From NCBI RefSeq assembly GCF_002002725.1, contig NZ_MUNW01000077.1:1-64000 (forward strand): a stretch of DNA of 64,000 nucleotides, in the 5' to 3' direction. Position 1 is the first letter of the stretch, and the number at the start of each line of letters is the position of its first letter. A program made the position numbers and the translations under genes. Of the stretch, positions 27,478-35,561 are shown one piece after another. Below the pieces are notes generated by a model. It had not been told where the DNA came from. It ran no database searches and saw only the letters and a list, made by a program, of their open reading frames with translations. This DNA is from Sinorhizobium sp. A49. GTDB taxonomy: Bacteria; Pseudomonadota; Alphaproteobacteria; Rhizobiales; Rhizobiaceae.

Positions 27478-27824
27478 TGGAGATCATCCTGTCTGCCGCC
27501 ATCGGCGTCCTCACCGCTTCGGGCGTCTACCTCCTGCTTCGGCCGCGCACCTATCAGGTGATCATCGGCCTGTCGCTGCTCTCCTATGCCGTCAATCTCT
27601 TCATCTTCAGCATGGGGCGGCTGCGCGTGAACGCGCCCCCCATTCTGGAGCCCGGTGGCGTCGGCGATCTCTCGCGCTATACCGATCCGGTGCCCCAAGC
27701 ACTGGTGCTGACTGCCATCGTCATCGGCTTTGCCATGACGGCGCTCTTCCTCGTCGTGCTGCTCGCCTCGCGCGGCTTCACCGGCACCGACCACGTCGAC
27801 GGAAGGGAGCAGCGCAGTGACTGA
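27477..27824 (+). CDS. phaC: Antiporter subunit C (PhaC/MrpC, NuoK-like)
   Basis: A 115-residue membrane subunit homologous to NuoK of complex I. Three helices are visible: IILSAAIGVLTASGVYLLL, VIIGLSLLSYAVNLFIFSMG and ALVLTAIVIGFAMTALFLVVL, with the family phrase DPVPQALVLTAIVIG. The ATG shares one base with the phaA stop codon and the 3' end overlaps phaD by 8 bases, so translation is probably coupled. Confidence 0.95.
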   Translation: MEIILSAAIGVLTASGVYLLLRPRTYQVIIGLSLLSYAVNLFIFSMGRLRVNAPPILEPGGVGDLSRYTDPVPQALVLTAIVIGFAMTALFLVVLLASRGFTGTDHVDGREQRSD

Positions 27825-29436
27825 TTGGCTGCATCACCTGATCATCCTGCCCATCCTCATACCGCTGATGGTCGGCGCGGCGATGATCCCGATCGACGAG
27901 CGCAACCGCATGATCAAGGGCGTGATGGGCTTCGTCTCGACGCTTGTCCTCTTCGTGCTCTCGATGGTGCTGATGCGCGCTACGGCCTCGAGCGAAGGCT
28001 TCCTTGCCGGCACGAGTGTCTACCAGCTCGGCAACTGGCCGGCGCCGTTCGGTATCGTTCTGGTGCTCGACCGGCTGTCGGCGCTGATGCTGTGCCTCAC
28101 GAGCGGCCTGGCGCTTGCGGCCCAGGTCTATTCGATCGCCCGCTGGCACACGGCCGGCCATCACTTCCATTCGCTGTTCCAGCTCTTGATCGCCGGCCTC
28201 AACGGCGCCTTCCTGACGGGCGACCTGTTCAATCTCTTCGTCTTCTTCGAGATCATGCTGGCGGCATCCTACGGCCTGTTGCTGCACGGCTCCGGCCCGC
28301 TGCGCGTCAAGGCCGGCCTGCATTATGTCGCGATCAATCTTGCCGCGTCGTCGCTGTTCCTGATCGGCGTCAGCCTGATCTATGGCGCGACCGGCACGCT
28401 CAACATGGCCGACCTTGCCATCAAGCTCGCGACCATTTCGCCGGAAAACCGCCAGATGGTCGAAGTCGGCGCCGGCATCCTCGGCGTCGCCTTTCTGGTC
28501 AAGGCCGGCATGTGGCCGTTGAGCTTCTGGCTGCCGACAGCCTATTCGGCCGCGACACCGCCGGTTGCTGCCGTCTTTGCCGTTCTCACCAAGGTCGGCA
28601 TCTACGTCATCCTGCGTCTTTCGCTGCTCGTCTTCGGCGTCAATGCCGGGGTTTCCGCCGGCTTCGGCCAGACGCTGCTGGTGGCCGGTGGCATGCTGAC
28701 GATCGCCTTTGGCGCAATCGGCGTGCTCGCCTCCCAGGCGATGGCGCGGCTTGCCGCCTATTCGGTGCTTGTCTCCTCGGGCACCTTGATGGCGGCGATC
28801 GGCCTCGGGCATTCGAGCATGATTGCCGGCGCGCTGTTCTATCTCGTCAGCTCGACGCTGACGATCTCGGCCTTCTTCCTGCTGATCGAACTGGTGGAGC
28901 GCGGCCGCGACGCCGGCGCCGACGTTCTGGCCGTGACGATGGAAGCCTATGGTGATGCCGACGAGGATGAAGAGGTCGATGAGGCGGGCGCCGCAATTCC
29001 CGGCACCATGGCGGTGCTCGGCCTCTGCTTCTGCCTCTGCGCGCTGTTGCTCGCCGGCCTGCCGCCGCTTTCGGGCTTCGTTGCGAAGTTCGCGATCCTG
29101 AGCGGCCTCTTCGGCCTCTCCGGCGTCGAGCCTGTGCCGGCGCTGTCGGCTGCCGACTGGACCTATGTCACCTTGCTGATCCTGTCGGGCCTGTCCGCGA
29201 TGATCGCCATGAACCGCGTCGGCATCCGCACGTTCTGGGCCTCGATCGAAAACACCGTGCCAAGGGTCTTCGTCATCGAGATCGCGCCGGTCGTGGTGCT
29301 GCTTGGTGCCTGCATCTTCCTGAGCCTGCAGGCAGGCCCGACGATGCGCTACATGCAGGCGACGGCGGATTCGCTGCTCAACCCCTCGGGCTATACAGAG
29401 CGCGTCCTCACGGCGCCGCGTGTGGGAGGGCAATAA
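27817..29436 (+). CDS. phaD: Antiporter subunit D (PhaD/MrpD, NuoN/M-like)
   Basis: A 539-residue proton-conducting membrane subunit related to NuoM/NuoN, with about 14 hydrophobic segments. The key helices read GLNGAFLTGDLFNLFVFFEIMLAASYGLLL (conserved Glu in the helix) and VKAGMWPLSFWLPTAYSAATPPVAAVFAVLTKVG (conserved Lys residues). It begins at GTG 27817 inside the phaC tail. An acidic insert (DADEDEEVDEAGA, near residue 390) lies in a loop. Confidence 0.95.
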   Translation: MTDWLHHLIILPILIPLMVGAAMIPIDERNRMIKGVMGFVSTLVLFVLSMVLMRATASSEGFLAGTSVYQLGNWPAPFGIVLVLDRLSALMLCLTSGLALAAQVYSIARWHTAGHHFHSLFQLLIAGLNGAFLTGDLFNLFVFFEIMLAASYGLLLHGSGPLRVKAGLHYVAINLAASSLFLIGVSLIYGATGTLNMADLAIKLATISPENRQMVEVGAGILGVAFLVKAGMWPLSFWLPTAYSAATPPVAAVFAVLTKVGIYVILRLSLLVFGVNAGVSAGFGQTLLVAGGMLTIAFGAIGVLASQAMARLAAYSVLVSSGTLMAAIGLGHSSMIAGALFYLVSSTLTISAFFLLIELVERGRDAGADVLAVTMEAYGDADEDEEVDEAGAAIPGTMAVLGLCFCLCALLLAGLPPLSGFVAKFAILSGLFGLSGVEPVPALSAADWTYVTLLILSGLSAMIAMNRVGIRTFWASIENTVPRVFVIEIAPVVVLLGACIFLSLQAGPTMRYMQATADSLLNPSGYTERVLTAPRVGGQ

Positions 29437-29438
29437 CG

Positions 29439-29924
29439 ATGCGCACGTGGTTCCCCTACCCGCTCCTGTCCGTCGGCCTGCTGATCATCTGGATGCTGCT
29501 GAACCAATCGGTCGCCCCCGGCACCATTGTCATGGGCACGATCCTCGGCATCGCGCTCGGCTGGGTGACGCTGAAGCTCACGCCGGCCCGCTCGCATCCG
29601 CGCCGCATCCTGCGCACCCTGCGCTTCAGCGCCAGCGTGTTCCTCGACGTGATCCGCTCCAACATCGCCGTCGCGCTCGTCATCCTGCGCGTCGGCCGCC
29701 GGGCGCCGAACTCGGGTTTCCTGACGGTGGACATCGATATCGAGGATGAAAATGCGCTTGCCCTCCTCGCCTGCATCATGACTGCGACGCCGGGCACGGC
29801 GTGGCTCGAATATGATCGCGGCCGGAAATCGCTGCTTTTCCACGTCCTCGACATGGAGAATGAGGAAGTCTGGATACGGACGGTGAAGCGTTACGAGGCC
29901 GGTTTGAAGGAGATGTTCGCATGA
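29439..29924 (+). CDS. phaE: Antiporter subunit E (PhaE/MrpE)
   Basis: A 161-residue subunit with two or three N-terminal helices (LLSVGLLIIWMLLNQSVAPGTIVMGTILGIALGWV) and a soluble C-terminal part carrying the family phrase LACIMTATPGTAWLEYD. MrpE is needed for assembly of the antiporter. It starts 2 bases after phaD and overlaps phaF by 4 bases (ATGA). Confidence 0.94.
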   Translation: MRTWFPYPLLSVGLLIIWMLLNQSVAPGTIVMGTILGIALGWVTLKLTPARSHPRRILRTLRFSASVFLDVIRSNIAVALVILRVGRRAPNSGFLTVDIDIEDENALALLACIMTATPGTAWLEYDRGRKSLLFHVLDMENEEVWIRTVKRYEAGLKEMFA

Positions 29925-30202
29925 CGGTGCTAGCAATCATCTGGACGATCCTCGCAGCCCAGATCATGATCGGGCTCGCTATGGCCTTCGCGCTCTATCG
30001 CATGATCAAGGGGCCACGGGCGCAGGATCGCATCCTCGGTCTAGACACCCTCTATATCAACGCCATGCTGATGCTGTTGACCTTCGGCATCCGTACCGCC
30101 AACAGCATCTATTTCGAGTCCGCTCTGATCGTCGCGCTGATCGGCTTCGTCTCGTCGATCGCCTTTGGCAAGTTCCTGATGCGCGGGGAGGTGATCGAAT
30201 GA
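29921..30202 (+). CDS. phaF: Antiporter subunit F (PhaF/MrpF)
   Basis: A 93-residue protein with three helices; the conserved MrpF phrase RMIKGPRAQDRILGLDTLYINAMLMLL is present, including the buried Asp. Its ATG overlaps the phaE stop and its stop overlaps the phaG ATG, both as ATGA. Confidence 0.94.
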   Translation: MTVLAIIWTILAAQIMIGLAMAFALYRMIKGPRAQDRILGLDTLYINAMLMLLTFGIRTANSIYFESALIVALIGFVSSIAFGKFLMRGEVIE

Positions 30203-30582
30203 GCCATCTGACCGACCTTCCGACCTGGGCTGCCTTTGTCGTCTGCGGGCTCGTTCTTCTCGGCGCGGCCATTGCGCTGATCGGCTCGGTTGGCCTGCTC
30301 CGGCTGCCGGATTTCTACACCCGCCTGCACGCGCCGACGCTTGCCACCAGCGGCGGCGTCATCCTCATCTGCACCGCCTCGATGGTCTGCTTTGCCGTGC
30401 TGCAGAACCGCTGGGTGTTTCACGAAGTGCTGATCGTCGTCTTCGTCATCATGACCACGCCGGTGACGCTGATGCTGCTCGGCCAGGCAGCACTTTATCG
30501 CGACCGTGTCGAAGAACGCCGCGGCGTGCCGCTGAAGCAGAAGCCGCTTCGCGAAGAGATCTCGGAAGATACCGAAGAGTAG
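30199..30582 (+). CDS. phaG: Antiporter subunit G (PhaG/MrpG)
   Basis: A 127-residue last subunit of the antiporter with three helices and the MrpG signature SVGLLRLPDFYTRLHAPTLATSGGVILI. The C-terminal tail is basic and cytoplasmic. The stop codon is only 2 bases from the stop codon of cobM, which runs toward it, so transcripts of the two operons must converge here. Confidence 0.94.
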   Translation: MSHLTDLPTWAAFVVCGLVLLGAAIALIGSVGLLRLPDFYTRLHAPTLATSGGVILICTASMVCFAVLQNRWVFHEVLIVVFVIMTTPVTLMLLGQAALYRDRVEERRGVPLKQKPLREEISEDTEE

Positions 30583-30584
30583 AT

Positions 30585-31349
30585 TTATAGCGCGTCGCGG
30601 CCGCGAAAACGCCGTTGATAGGCGGGATCGTAGAGCGAGCTTTCCCGGAAATCCGAGGCTTCCAGACCGGGACCGACGAAGATCAGCGCCGTGCGCTCGA
30701 TCGGCTCTTCGGCGACCTTGGCTGAGATCGTGCCAAGCGTTCCCCGCACCACCCGCTCATCCGGCCATGACGCCTTGACGACGATCGCCACCGGGCAATC
30801 GGCTCCATAGAGCGGCGTCAGTTCTTCGACCACCTGATCGAGCGCATGGATGGCGAGATGAATGGCGAGCGTCGCACCGGTCGCGCCGAAGCCGGCAAGC
30901 GTCTCGGTATTGGGCATCGGCGAAGCCCGACCGGAAACCCGCGTCAGCACGAGGCTCTGGGCCACGGCGGGAATGGTCAGCTCGCGACCGAGCGCTGCAG
31001 CAGCTGCCGCGAAGGATGGGACGCCCGGCGTCATCGTATAGCCGATGCCATGCTTCTCCAGCCGGCGGATCTGTTCGGCAACGGCACTCCAGACCGAAAG
31101 GTCGCCGGAATGCAGCCGGGCGACGTCCTCGCCGGCTTCCGCCGCGCGCACATATTCCGCCTCGATCTCGTCGAGCGACATCGGTGCGGTGTCGACGATG
31201 CGGGCACCCGGCGGGCAATATTGCAGCAGTTCCGGCGAGACGATCGAGCCGGCGTAAAGGCAGACCGGGCAGCGTCCGATGAGATCGCGGCCGCGAACCG
31301 TGATCAGATCTGCCGCCCCCGGGCCAGCACCGATGAAATGTACCGTCAT
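30585..31349 (-). CDS. cobM: Precorrin-4 C11-methyltransferase
   Basis: Transfers a methyl group from S-adenosylmethionine to C11 of precorrin-4, giving precorrin-5, in aerobic cobalamin synthesis. The 254-residue tetrapyrrole methylase has the family start [18 protein letters not shown], the second motif [18 protein letters not shown] and [16 protein letters not shown]. The start at 31349 opens on the first strand of the fold. It follows cobL after 90 bases on the same strand. The end meets phaG tail to tail. Confidence 0.96.
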   Translation of the reverse strand: MTVHFIGAGPGAADLITVRGRDLIGRCPVCLYAGSIVSPELLQYCPPGARIVDTAPMSLDEIEAEYVRAAEAGEDVARLHSGDLSVWSAVAEQIRRLEKHGIGYTMTPGVPSFAAAAAALGRELTIPAVAQSLVLTRVSGRASPMPNTETLAGFGATGATLAIHLAIHALDQVVEELTPLYGADCPVAIVVKASWPDERVVRGTLGTISAKVAEEPIERTALIFVGPGLEASDFRESSLYDPAYQRRFRGRDAL

Positions 31350-31439
31350 GTGTCTCTCCGAACGTTCCAGGCGCCGTTCACGCAAATGCAGAACCGCCCC
31401 ATTCTCTTTGTCTCATACACGTCCGGGCGCAGAGCTGCT

Positions 31440-32681
31440 CTAGCTCTTCGTCCAGGACCATTGCGTTACCGGCATTGCCGGCCGCCAGCCCGTCATGCCG
31501 CCGATCGGCAGCGCCCGGGCGATATCGATGCGGATCAGCGAACCGCCGAGCTGCGCGTGGCGCTGCAGCAGCACCGCCTCCATCTCGGTCGTCACGGCAT
31601 TGGCGACTAGGCGGCCGCCGCTGCCGAGCGCGGTTGTTGCAGCATCCATGACACCCGGCTCGCTGCCGCCGCCACCGATGAAAATCGCATCGGGGCGTGA
31701 AAGGCCGGAAAGTGCTTCCGGCGCCTTGCCCTGGACGACCATCAGCCCGGGCACGCCGAACGCCTCGGCATTGCGGCCGACGCGGACCGCGCGCTCGGGC
31801 GATGCCTCGATGGCGATCGCCCGCATCGCCGGATCGGCGAGCATCCATTCGATACCGATCGAACCTGAGCCCGCACCGATATCCCAGAGCAGCTCGCCCT
31901 TGCGCGGCGAGAGTGCCGACAGCGTCAGTGCCCGCACTTCGCGCTTGGTGATCTGGCCGTCATGCTCGAACAGCAGATCGTCGCGGCCCGCCGAAAGCGG
32001 CAGCACCCGGCCGCCCTGGTCGGCGGCCACTTCGATGGCGCAGACGTTGAGCGGGTGGACGACGCCGAGCATGAAGAGCGAGGCAATCTGCGTGGTCACG
32101 CGTTCGCCGGCGCCGCCCAGCGCCTCCAGAACCGTCAGCCGCGACTGACCGAACCCGTTTTCCGTCAATAGCTCGGCGAGCGCCTTCGGTCCGGTTCCAT
32201 CCGACGTCAGCGCCAGTACCCTGTTGCCCGGCTGCAGATGCGGCCGAACCAGGTCGATCGGCCGTCCATGCAGCGACACGAGCGTCGCTTCCTGCAGCGC
32301 CCAGCCAAGCCGCGAGGCGGCAAGGCTGAAAGAAGACGGGGCCGGAAGGGTGCGGATCTCGGATGCGGCAACGCGGCGCGCAAGCGTGGCACCGACACCA
32401 AAGAAGAAGGGGTCGCCCGAGGCGAGCACGACGACCGGGCTGCCTCGTCGCGCAACGATCTCCTCGACCGAGCGGCCGAACGGGCTCTGCCAGACACGGC
32501 CCTCACCCCTGATCAGCGACTGCGTCAACTCCATGTGGCGAGCGCCGCCATAGACGACCGGCGCGGCAGCAATCAGCCGCTTGGCCTCGTCGCCGAGACC
32601 GGCTACACCATCCTCGCCTATGCCGATGATGGTCAACCAGGGGGAGACGATGGCCGGATCGCTGTTCGACACCTCAGCCAT
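31440..32681 (-). CDS. cobL: Precorrin-6Y C5,15-methyltransferase (decarboxylating)
   Basis: Methylates C5 and C15 and decarboxylates the C12 acetate of precorrin-6B, giving precorrin-8X. Two enzymes are fused: an N-terminal CbiE-like methylase (WLTIIGIGEDGVAGL, VLASGDPFFFGVG) and a C-terminal CbiT-like methyltransferase (LLWDIGAGSGSIGIEWMLA, IFIGGGGSEPG). The ATG at 32681 gives 413 residues, which equals my recollection of the classical CobL. Its 5' end lies inside the divergent cobK 5' end. Confidence 0.95.
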   Translation of the reverse strand: MAEVSNSDPAIVSPWLTIIGIGEDGVAGLGDEAKRLIAAAPVVYGGARHMELTQSLIRGEGRVWQSPFGRSVEEIVARRGSPVVVLASGDPFFFGVGATLARRVAASEIRTLPAPSSFSLAASRLGWALQEATLVSLHGRPIDLVRPHLQPGNRVLALTSDGTGPKALAELLTENGFGQSRLTVLEALGGAGERVTTQIASLFMLGVVHPLNVCAIEVAADQGGRVLPLSAGRDDLLFEHDGQITKREVRALTLSALSPRKGELLWDIGAGSGSIGIEWMLADPAMRAIAIEASPERAVRVGRNAEAFGVPGLMVVQGKAPEALSGLSRPDAIFIGGGGSEPGVMDAATTALGSGGRLVANAVTTEMEAVLLQRHAQLGGSLIRIDIARALPIGGMTGWRPAMPVTQWSWTKS

Positions 32682-33435
32682 GGAAAAACCTCGCATATTG
32701 ATTCTTGGCGGGACGACCGAGGCCCGCGAACTGGCATCCCGCCTTGCCGGCGACACGCGCTTTGAAACCGTGATTTCGCTTGCCGGCCGCACGGCCGATC
32801 CGCGCCCGCAACCGGTCGAGACCCGCATCGGCGGGTTTGGCGGCGCCGAGGGTCTTGCGGCCTTCCTCATTGCCGAAGAGGTTGCGCTGGTCGTCGACGC
32901 GACGCACCCCTTCGCTGCCCGGATTTCCCACAATGCCGCCGCGGCTGCAAAGGCCGCGCAAGTGCGCCTTCTCGCCCTTCGCCGCCCGGAATGGCAGGCG
33001 GAAGCCGGCGACGCCTGGACCGGCGTCGGCAGCGTCGCGGAAGCGGTGACCACCCTTGGTGACGCCCCGCGCCGCGTCTTTCTCGCCATCGGCCGGCAGG
33101 AGGCCTTTCATTTCGAGGCAGCGCCGCAGCACAGTTACGTCATCCGCAGCGTCGATCCGGTGACGCCCCCCTTGAAGTTGCCGGATGCGACGGCGATCCT
33201 TGCCACCGGCCCGTTCGCCGAAGCGGACGAGATCGACCTGCTTGAAAGTCACCACATCGATATCATCGTCGCCAAGAACAGTGGCGGCGCTGCCACCTAT
33301 GGAAAGATCGCGGCGGCCCGCAAACTTGGGATCGCGGTGATCATGGTCGAGCGCCGCAAGCCCGCCGACGTGCCGTCGGTCGGCGACTGCGACACAGCGC
33401 TCGAACGCATCGATCACTGGCTGTCTCCCGCGTAG
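32650..33435 (+). CDS. cobK: Precorrin-6A reductase
   Basis: NADPH-dependent reduction of precorrin-6A to precorrin-6B. Signatures are ILILGGTTEARELASRLAG, VDATHPFAARISHNA and VAKNSGGAATYGKIAAAR. Starting at ATG 32650 gives 261 residues, the length I recall for classical CobK; a start at 32680 would give 251. It is the only gene of the cob cluster on the plus strand: its start overlaps divergent cobL by 32 bases and its end overlaps convergent cobJ by 22 bases. Confidence 0.93.
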   Translation: MAGSLFDTSAMEKPRILILGGTTEARELASRLAGDTRFETVISLAGRTADPRPQPVETRIGGFGGAEGLAAFLIAEEVALVVDATHPFAARISHNAAAAAKAAQVRLLALRRPEWQAEAGDAWTGVGSVAEAVTTLGDAPRRVFLAIGRQEAFHFEAAPQHSYVIRSVDPVTPPLKLPDATAILATGPFAEADEIDLLESHHIDIIVAKNSGGAATYGKIAAARKLGIAVIMVERRKPADVPSVGDCDTALERIDHWLSPA

Positions 33436-34178
33436 AAGCGCGGGGTATAAACGAGATCCGGCTTGCCTTCGCGCGCAACGATGCGCGTTTCCGGCGAACC
33501 GATGATGACGCAGGTCGCCATGTCGGCGCAGCTGGCATCGGCCTCGCCGAGCGGCATCACCGCGATGCGTTCGTCCGGCCGGCCGGCGGCGCGGCCGAAG
33601 ATCACCGGCACGGATGCCGGCAGCACGCCGCGCAGGATCTCGAAGGCCTCGCCAAGCTGCCAAGGCCGCGCCTTGCTGATCGGATTGTAGAGCGCGATCA
33701 CCAGCCCGGCTTCCGCCACGAGCTTCAACCGTTTGGTGATGACTTCCCAGGGCTTGAGGTTGTCTGAAAGTGAAATGGCGCAGAAATCATGACCGAGCGG
33801 CGCGCCGATACGAGCGGCAACGGCGAGCATCGCCGTCACCCCTGGCGTCACCACCAGATCGACGGACTTCCATTCCGCCGGTCCCTTGTCGATCGCCTCG
33901 CAGACGGCTGCCGCCATGGCAAAGACGCCGGGGTCGCCGCCCGAAACCATGCAGACCCTGGCGCCGGCCGCAGCCCGTGTCAGCGCCGCCTGCGCGCGAT
34001 CGAGCTCCTCGCGATTGTCCGACGCGATGCGGAGCTGGTCGGGCCTGAGGTTCAGGCGGTCGAGATAGGGGAAGTAGCCGAAGAATTCCTGCGCCTGCGA
34101 AACGGCCTCGGCCGTCTCCGGCGTCATCTGCGCAGCACTGCCGGGACCGGTGCCGACGACATAGAGCGTGCCGCTCAT
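33414..34178 (-). CDS. cobJ: Precorrin-3B C17-methyltransferase
   Basis: Methylates C17 and drives ring contraction of precorrin-3B to precorrin-4. The 254-residue tetrapyrrole methylase opens with GTLYVVGTGPGSAAQMTPE and has VCMVSGGDPGVFAMAAAV and VTPGVTAMLAVAARIGAPLGHDFCAISLSD. ATG 34178 overlaps the cobI stop as ATGA. The 3' end runs 22 bases into cobK on the other strand. Confidence 0.96.
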   Translation of the reverse strand: MSGTLYVVGTGPGSAAQMTPETAEAVSQAQEFFGYFPYLDRLNLRPDQLRIASDNREELDRAQAALTRAAAGARVCMVSGGDPGVFAMAAAVCEAIDKGPAEWKSVDLVVTPGVTAMLAVAARIGAPLGHDFCAISLSDNLKPWEVITKRLKLVAEAGLVIALYNPISKARPWQLGEAFEILRGVLPASVPVIFGRAAGRPDERIAVMPLGEADASCADMATCVIIGSPETRIVAREGKPDLVYTPRFYAGDSQ

Positions 34179-34930
34179 GGTTTGTCCTTCCATCCGGGCC
34201 TGTCCTTCCATCCGGGAACGAGAACGAGCGAGAAGTAGGGCGCCTCATCATCAGGCTTTTCCGCAAGCGCTGTCATCGCCGCATTCTTCATCGTGCCACG
34301 CTCGACATAGACGGCCTGATCGAGCCTTCCGGAAGCGGCAAGCGCCCGGCGGATCTTCGGCAGGTTGCGCCCGACCTTCATGATCACGGCAGCCTCCGTA
34401 TCGGCCAGGCGTCGGCCAAGCTCTCCTTCGGCCATGGTGCCCGGCAGCACCGACAGGACGTCGTCGCCCTGGACCAGCGGCAGGCCGGCAAGCGACCAGC
34501 AGCCGGACATAGCTGTGATGCCGGGGATGACTTCGACCGGGAACCGACCGGCAAGCCGCACATGCAGGTGCATGTAGGAGCCGAAGAACAGCGGATCGCC
34601 TTCGCTTAAGACCGCGACGGTTCGGCCGGCCGCGAGGTGTTCGGCGACGGCCTCGGCAGACGCGTTGTAGAAATCGGTGATCTGGCTCTTGTAGGCGCCG
34701 TCATCCTTGTCGATCTCGGTGGTGACGGGGTAGTAGAGCGGCAGCTCGACGAGACCCGGCTTCAGCAGGCCTTCGACGACAGCGCGGCCATTGCCGGTGC
34801 GCCCCGCCTTGGCAAAATAGGCAAGCACATCCGCCTCGCCCAAGGCCTTGACGGCCTTGACCGTCAACAACTCCGGATCGCCGGGACCCGTGCCGACGCC
34901 GATCAACCGGCCCAAACCCGCGCCGCTCAC
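34175..34930 (-). CDS. cobI: Precorrin-2 C20-methyltransferase
   Basis: Methylates precorrin-2 at C20 to form precorrin-3A, an early committed step toward cobalamin. 251 residues: GRLIGVGTGPGDPELLTVKA, VAVLSEGDPLFFGSYMHL and VIPGITAMSGCWSLAGLPL are the family motifs. The C-terminus ends GWKDRP-GWKDKP, an internal duplication caused by an 18-base tandem repeat. That makes the protein six residues longer than the 245 I recall for classical CobI. It overlaps cobH and cobJ by 4 bases each. Confidence 0.95.
   Translation of the reverse strand: MSGAGLGRLIGVGTGPGDPELLTVKAVKALGEADVLAYFAKAGRTGNGRAVVEGLLKPGLVELPLYYPVTTEIDKDDGAYKSQITDFYNASAEAVAEHLAAGRTVAVLSEGDPLFFGSYMHLHVRLAGRFPVEVIPGITAMSGCWSLAGLPLVQGDDVLSVLPGTMAEGELGRRLADTEAAVIMKVGRNLPKIRRALAASGRLDQAVYVERGTMKNAAMTALAEKPDDEAPYFSLVLVPGWKDRPGWKDKP
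34183..34218. repeat. 18-bp tandem duplication at the cobI-cobJ junction
   Basis: Two adjacent 18-base units, each beginning tgtccttccatccggg, at 34183-34200 and 34201-34218; only the last two bases differ. They encode the repeated GWKDRP/GWKDKP at the CobI C-terminus and lie just upstream of the cobJ start, where they also double its possible ribosome-binding sequence (GGATGGAAGGACA on the minus strand). Confidence 0.9.
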
Positions 34931-35559
34931 AGGCCCGGCCTCGCGAGCGAATTGAGCGCGGCAGCGGTCATGGCGCTGCCGCCCAGGCGACCGCGCACAA
35001 TGGCGAACGGCACGTCATAGGAATTCTCGGCGAGAGCATCCTTCGATTCGGCCGCGCCGACGAAGCCGACCGGCATGCCGATGATCGCAGCCGGCTTCGG
35101 TGCGCCATCGCGCAGCATTTCCAAGAGATAGAACAGCGCCGTCGGCGCGTTGCCGATGGCAACGACCGAGCCGGCCATATGCTCGCTCCAGAGTTTCAGC
35201 GCCGCAGCCGACCGCGTGTTGCCGATCTCGGCTGCCAGTTCCGGCGTGCGCGGATCGCGAAGCGTGCAGATGACCTCGTTGTTTGCAGGCAGGCGCGCGC
35301 GTGTCACGCCGCGCGCCACCATCTCGGCATCGCAGAGGATCGGCGCGCCGTTTTTCAGGGCGCCGCGGGCAGCGGTGACGAAGTCGGGAGAAAACACGAA
35401 TTGCTTCGACGCCTCGACCAGGCCACAGGCATGCACCATGCGCACCGCGAGATCGGCTTCCTCCTCGGAGAAGGCGGAAAGGTCGGCTTCTGCCCGAATG
35501 ATGGCGAAGGAACGCTCATAGATGGCGTTGCCATCCCGGATGTAATCATACTCAGGCAT
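34927..35559 (-). CDS. cobH: Precorrin-8X methylmutase
   Basis: Moves the C11 methyl group to C12, turning precorrin-8X into hydrogenobyrinic acid. The 210-residue length is identical to the classical enzyme as I recall it. Family features are YIRDGNAIYERSFAIIRAEADL at the start, MVHACGLVEA with the catalytic His, and IGMPVGFVGAAESK. It starts 2 bases after cobG stops and overlaps cobI by 4 bases. Confidence 0.97.
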   Translation of the reverse strand: MPEYDYIRDGNAIYERSFAIIRAEADLSAFSEEEADLAVRMVHACGLVEASKQFVFSPDFVTAARGALKNGAPILCDAEMVARGVTRARLPANNEVICTLRDPRTPELAAEIGNTRSAAALKLWSEHMAGSVVAIGNAPTALFYLLEMLRDGAPKPAAIIGMPVGFVGAAESKDALAENSYDVPFAIVRGRLGGSAMTAAALNSLARPGL

Positions 35560-35561
35560 TT

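Noticed and set aside
32650-33089. Upstream extension of cobL to 33089
   Set aside because: The extra 136 residues lie entirely antisense to cobK and the family begins at WLTIIGIG; ATG 32681 gives the expected 413 residues.
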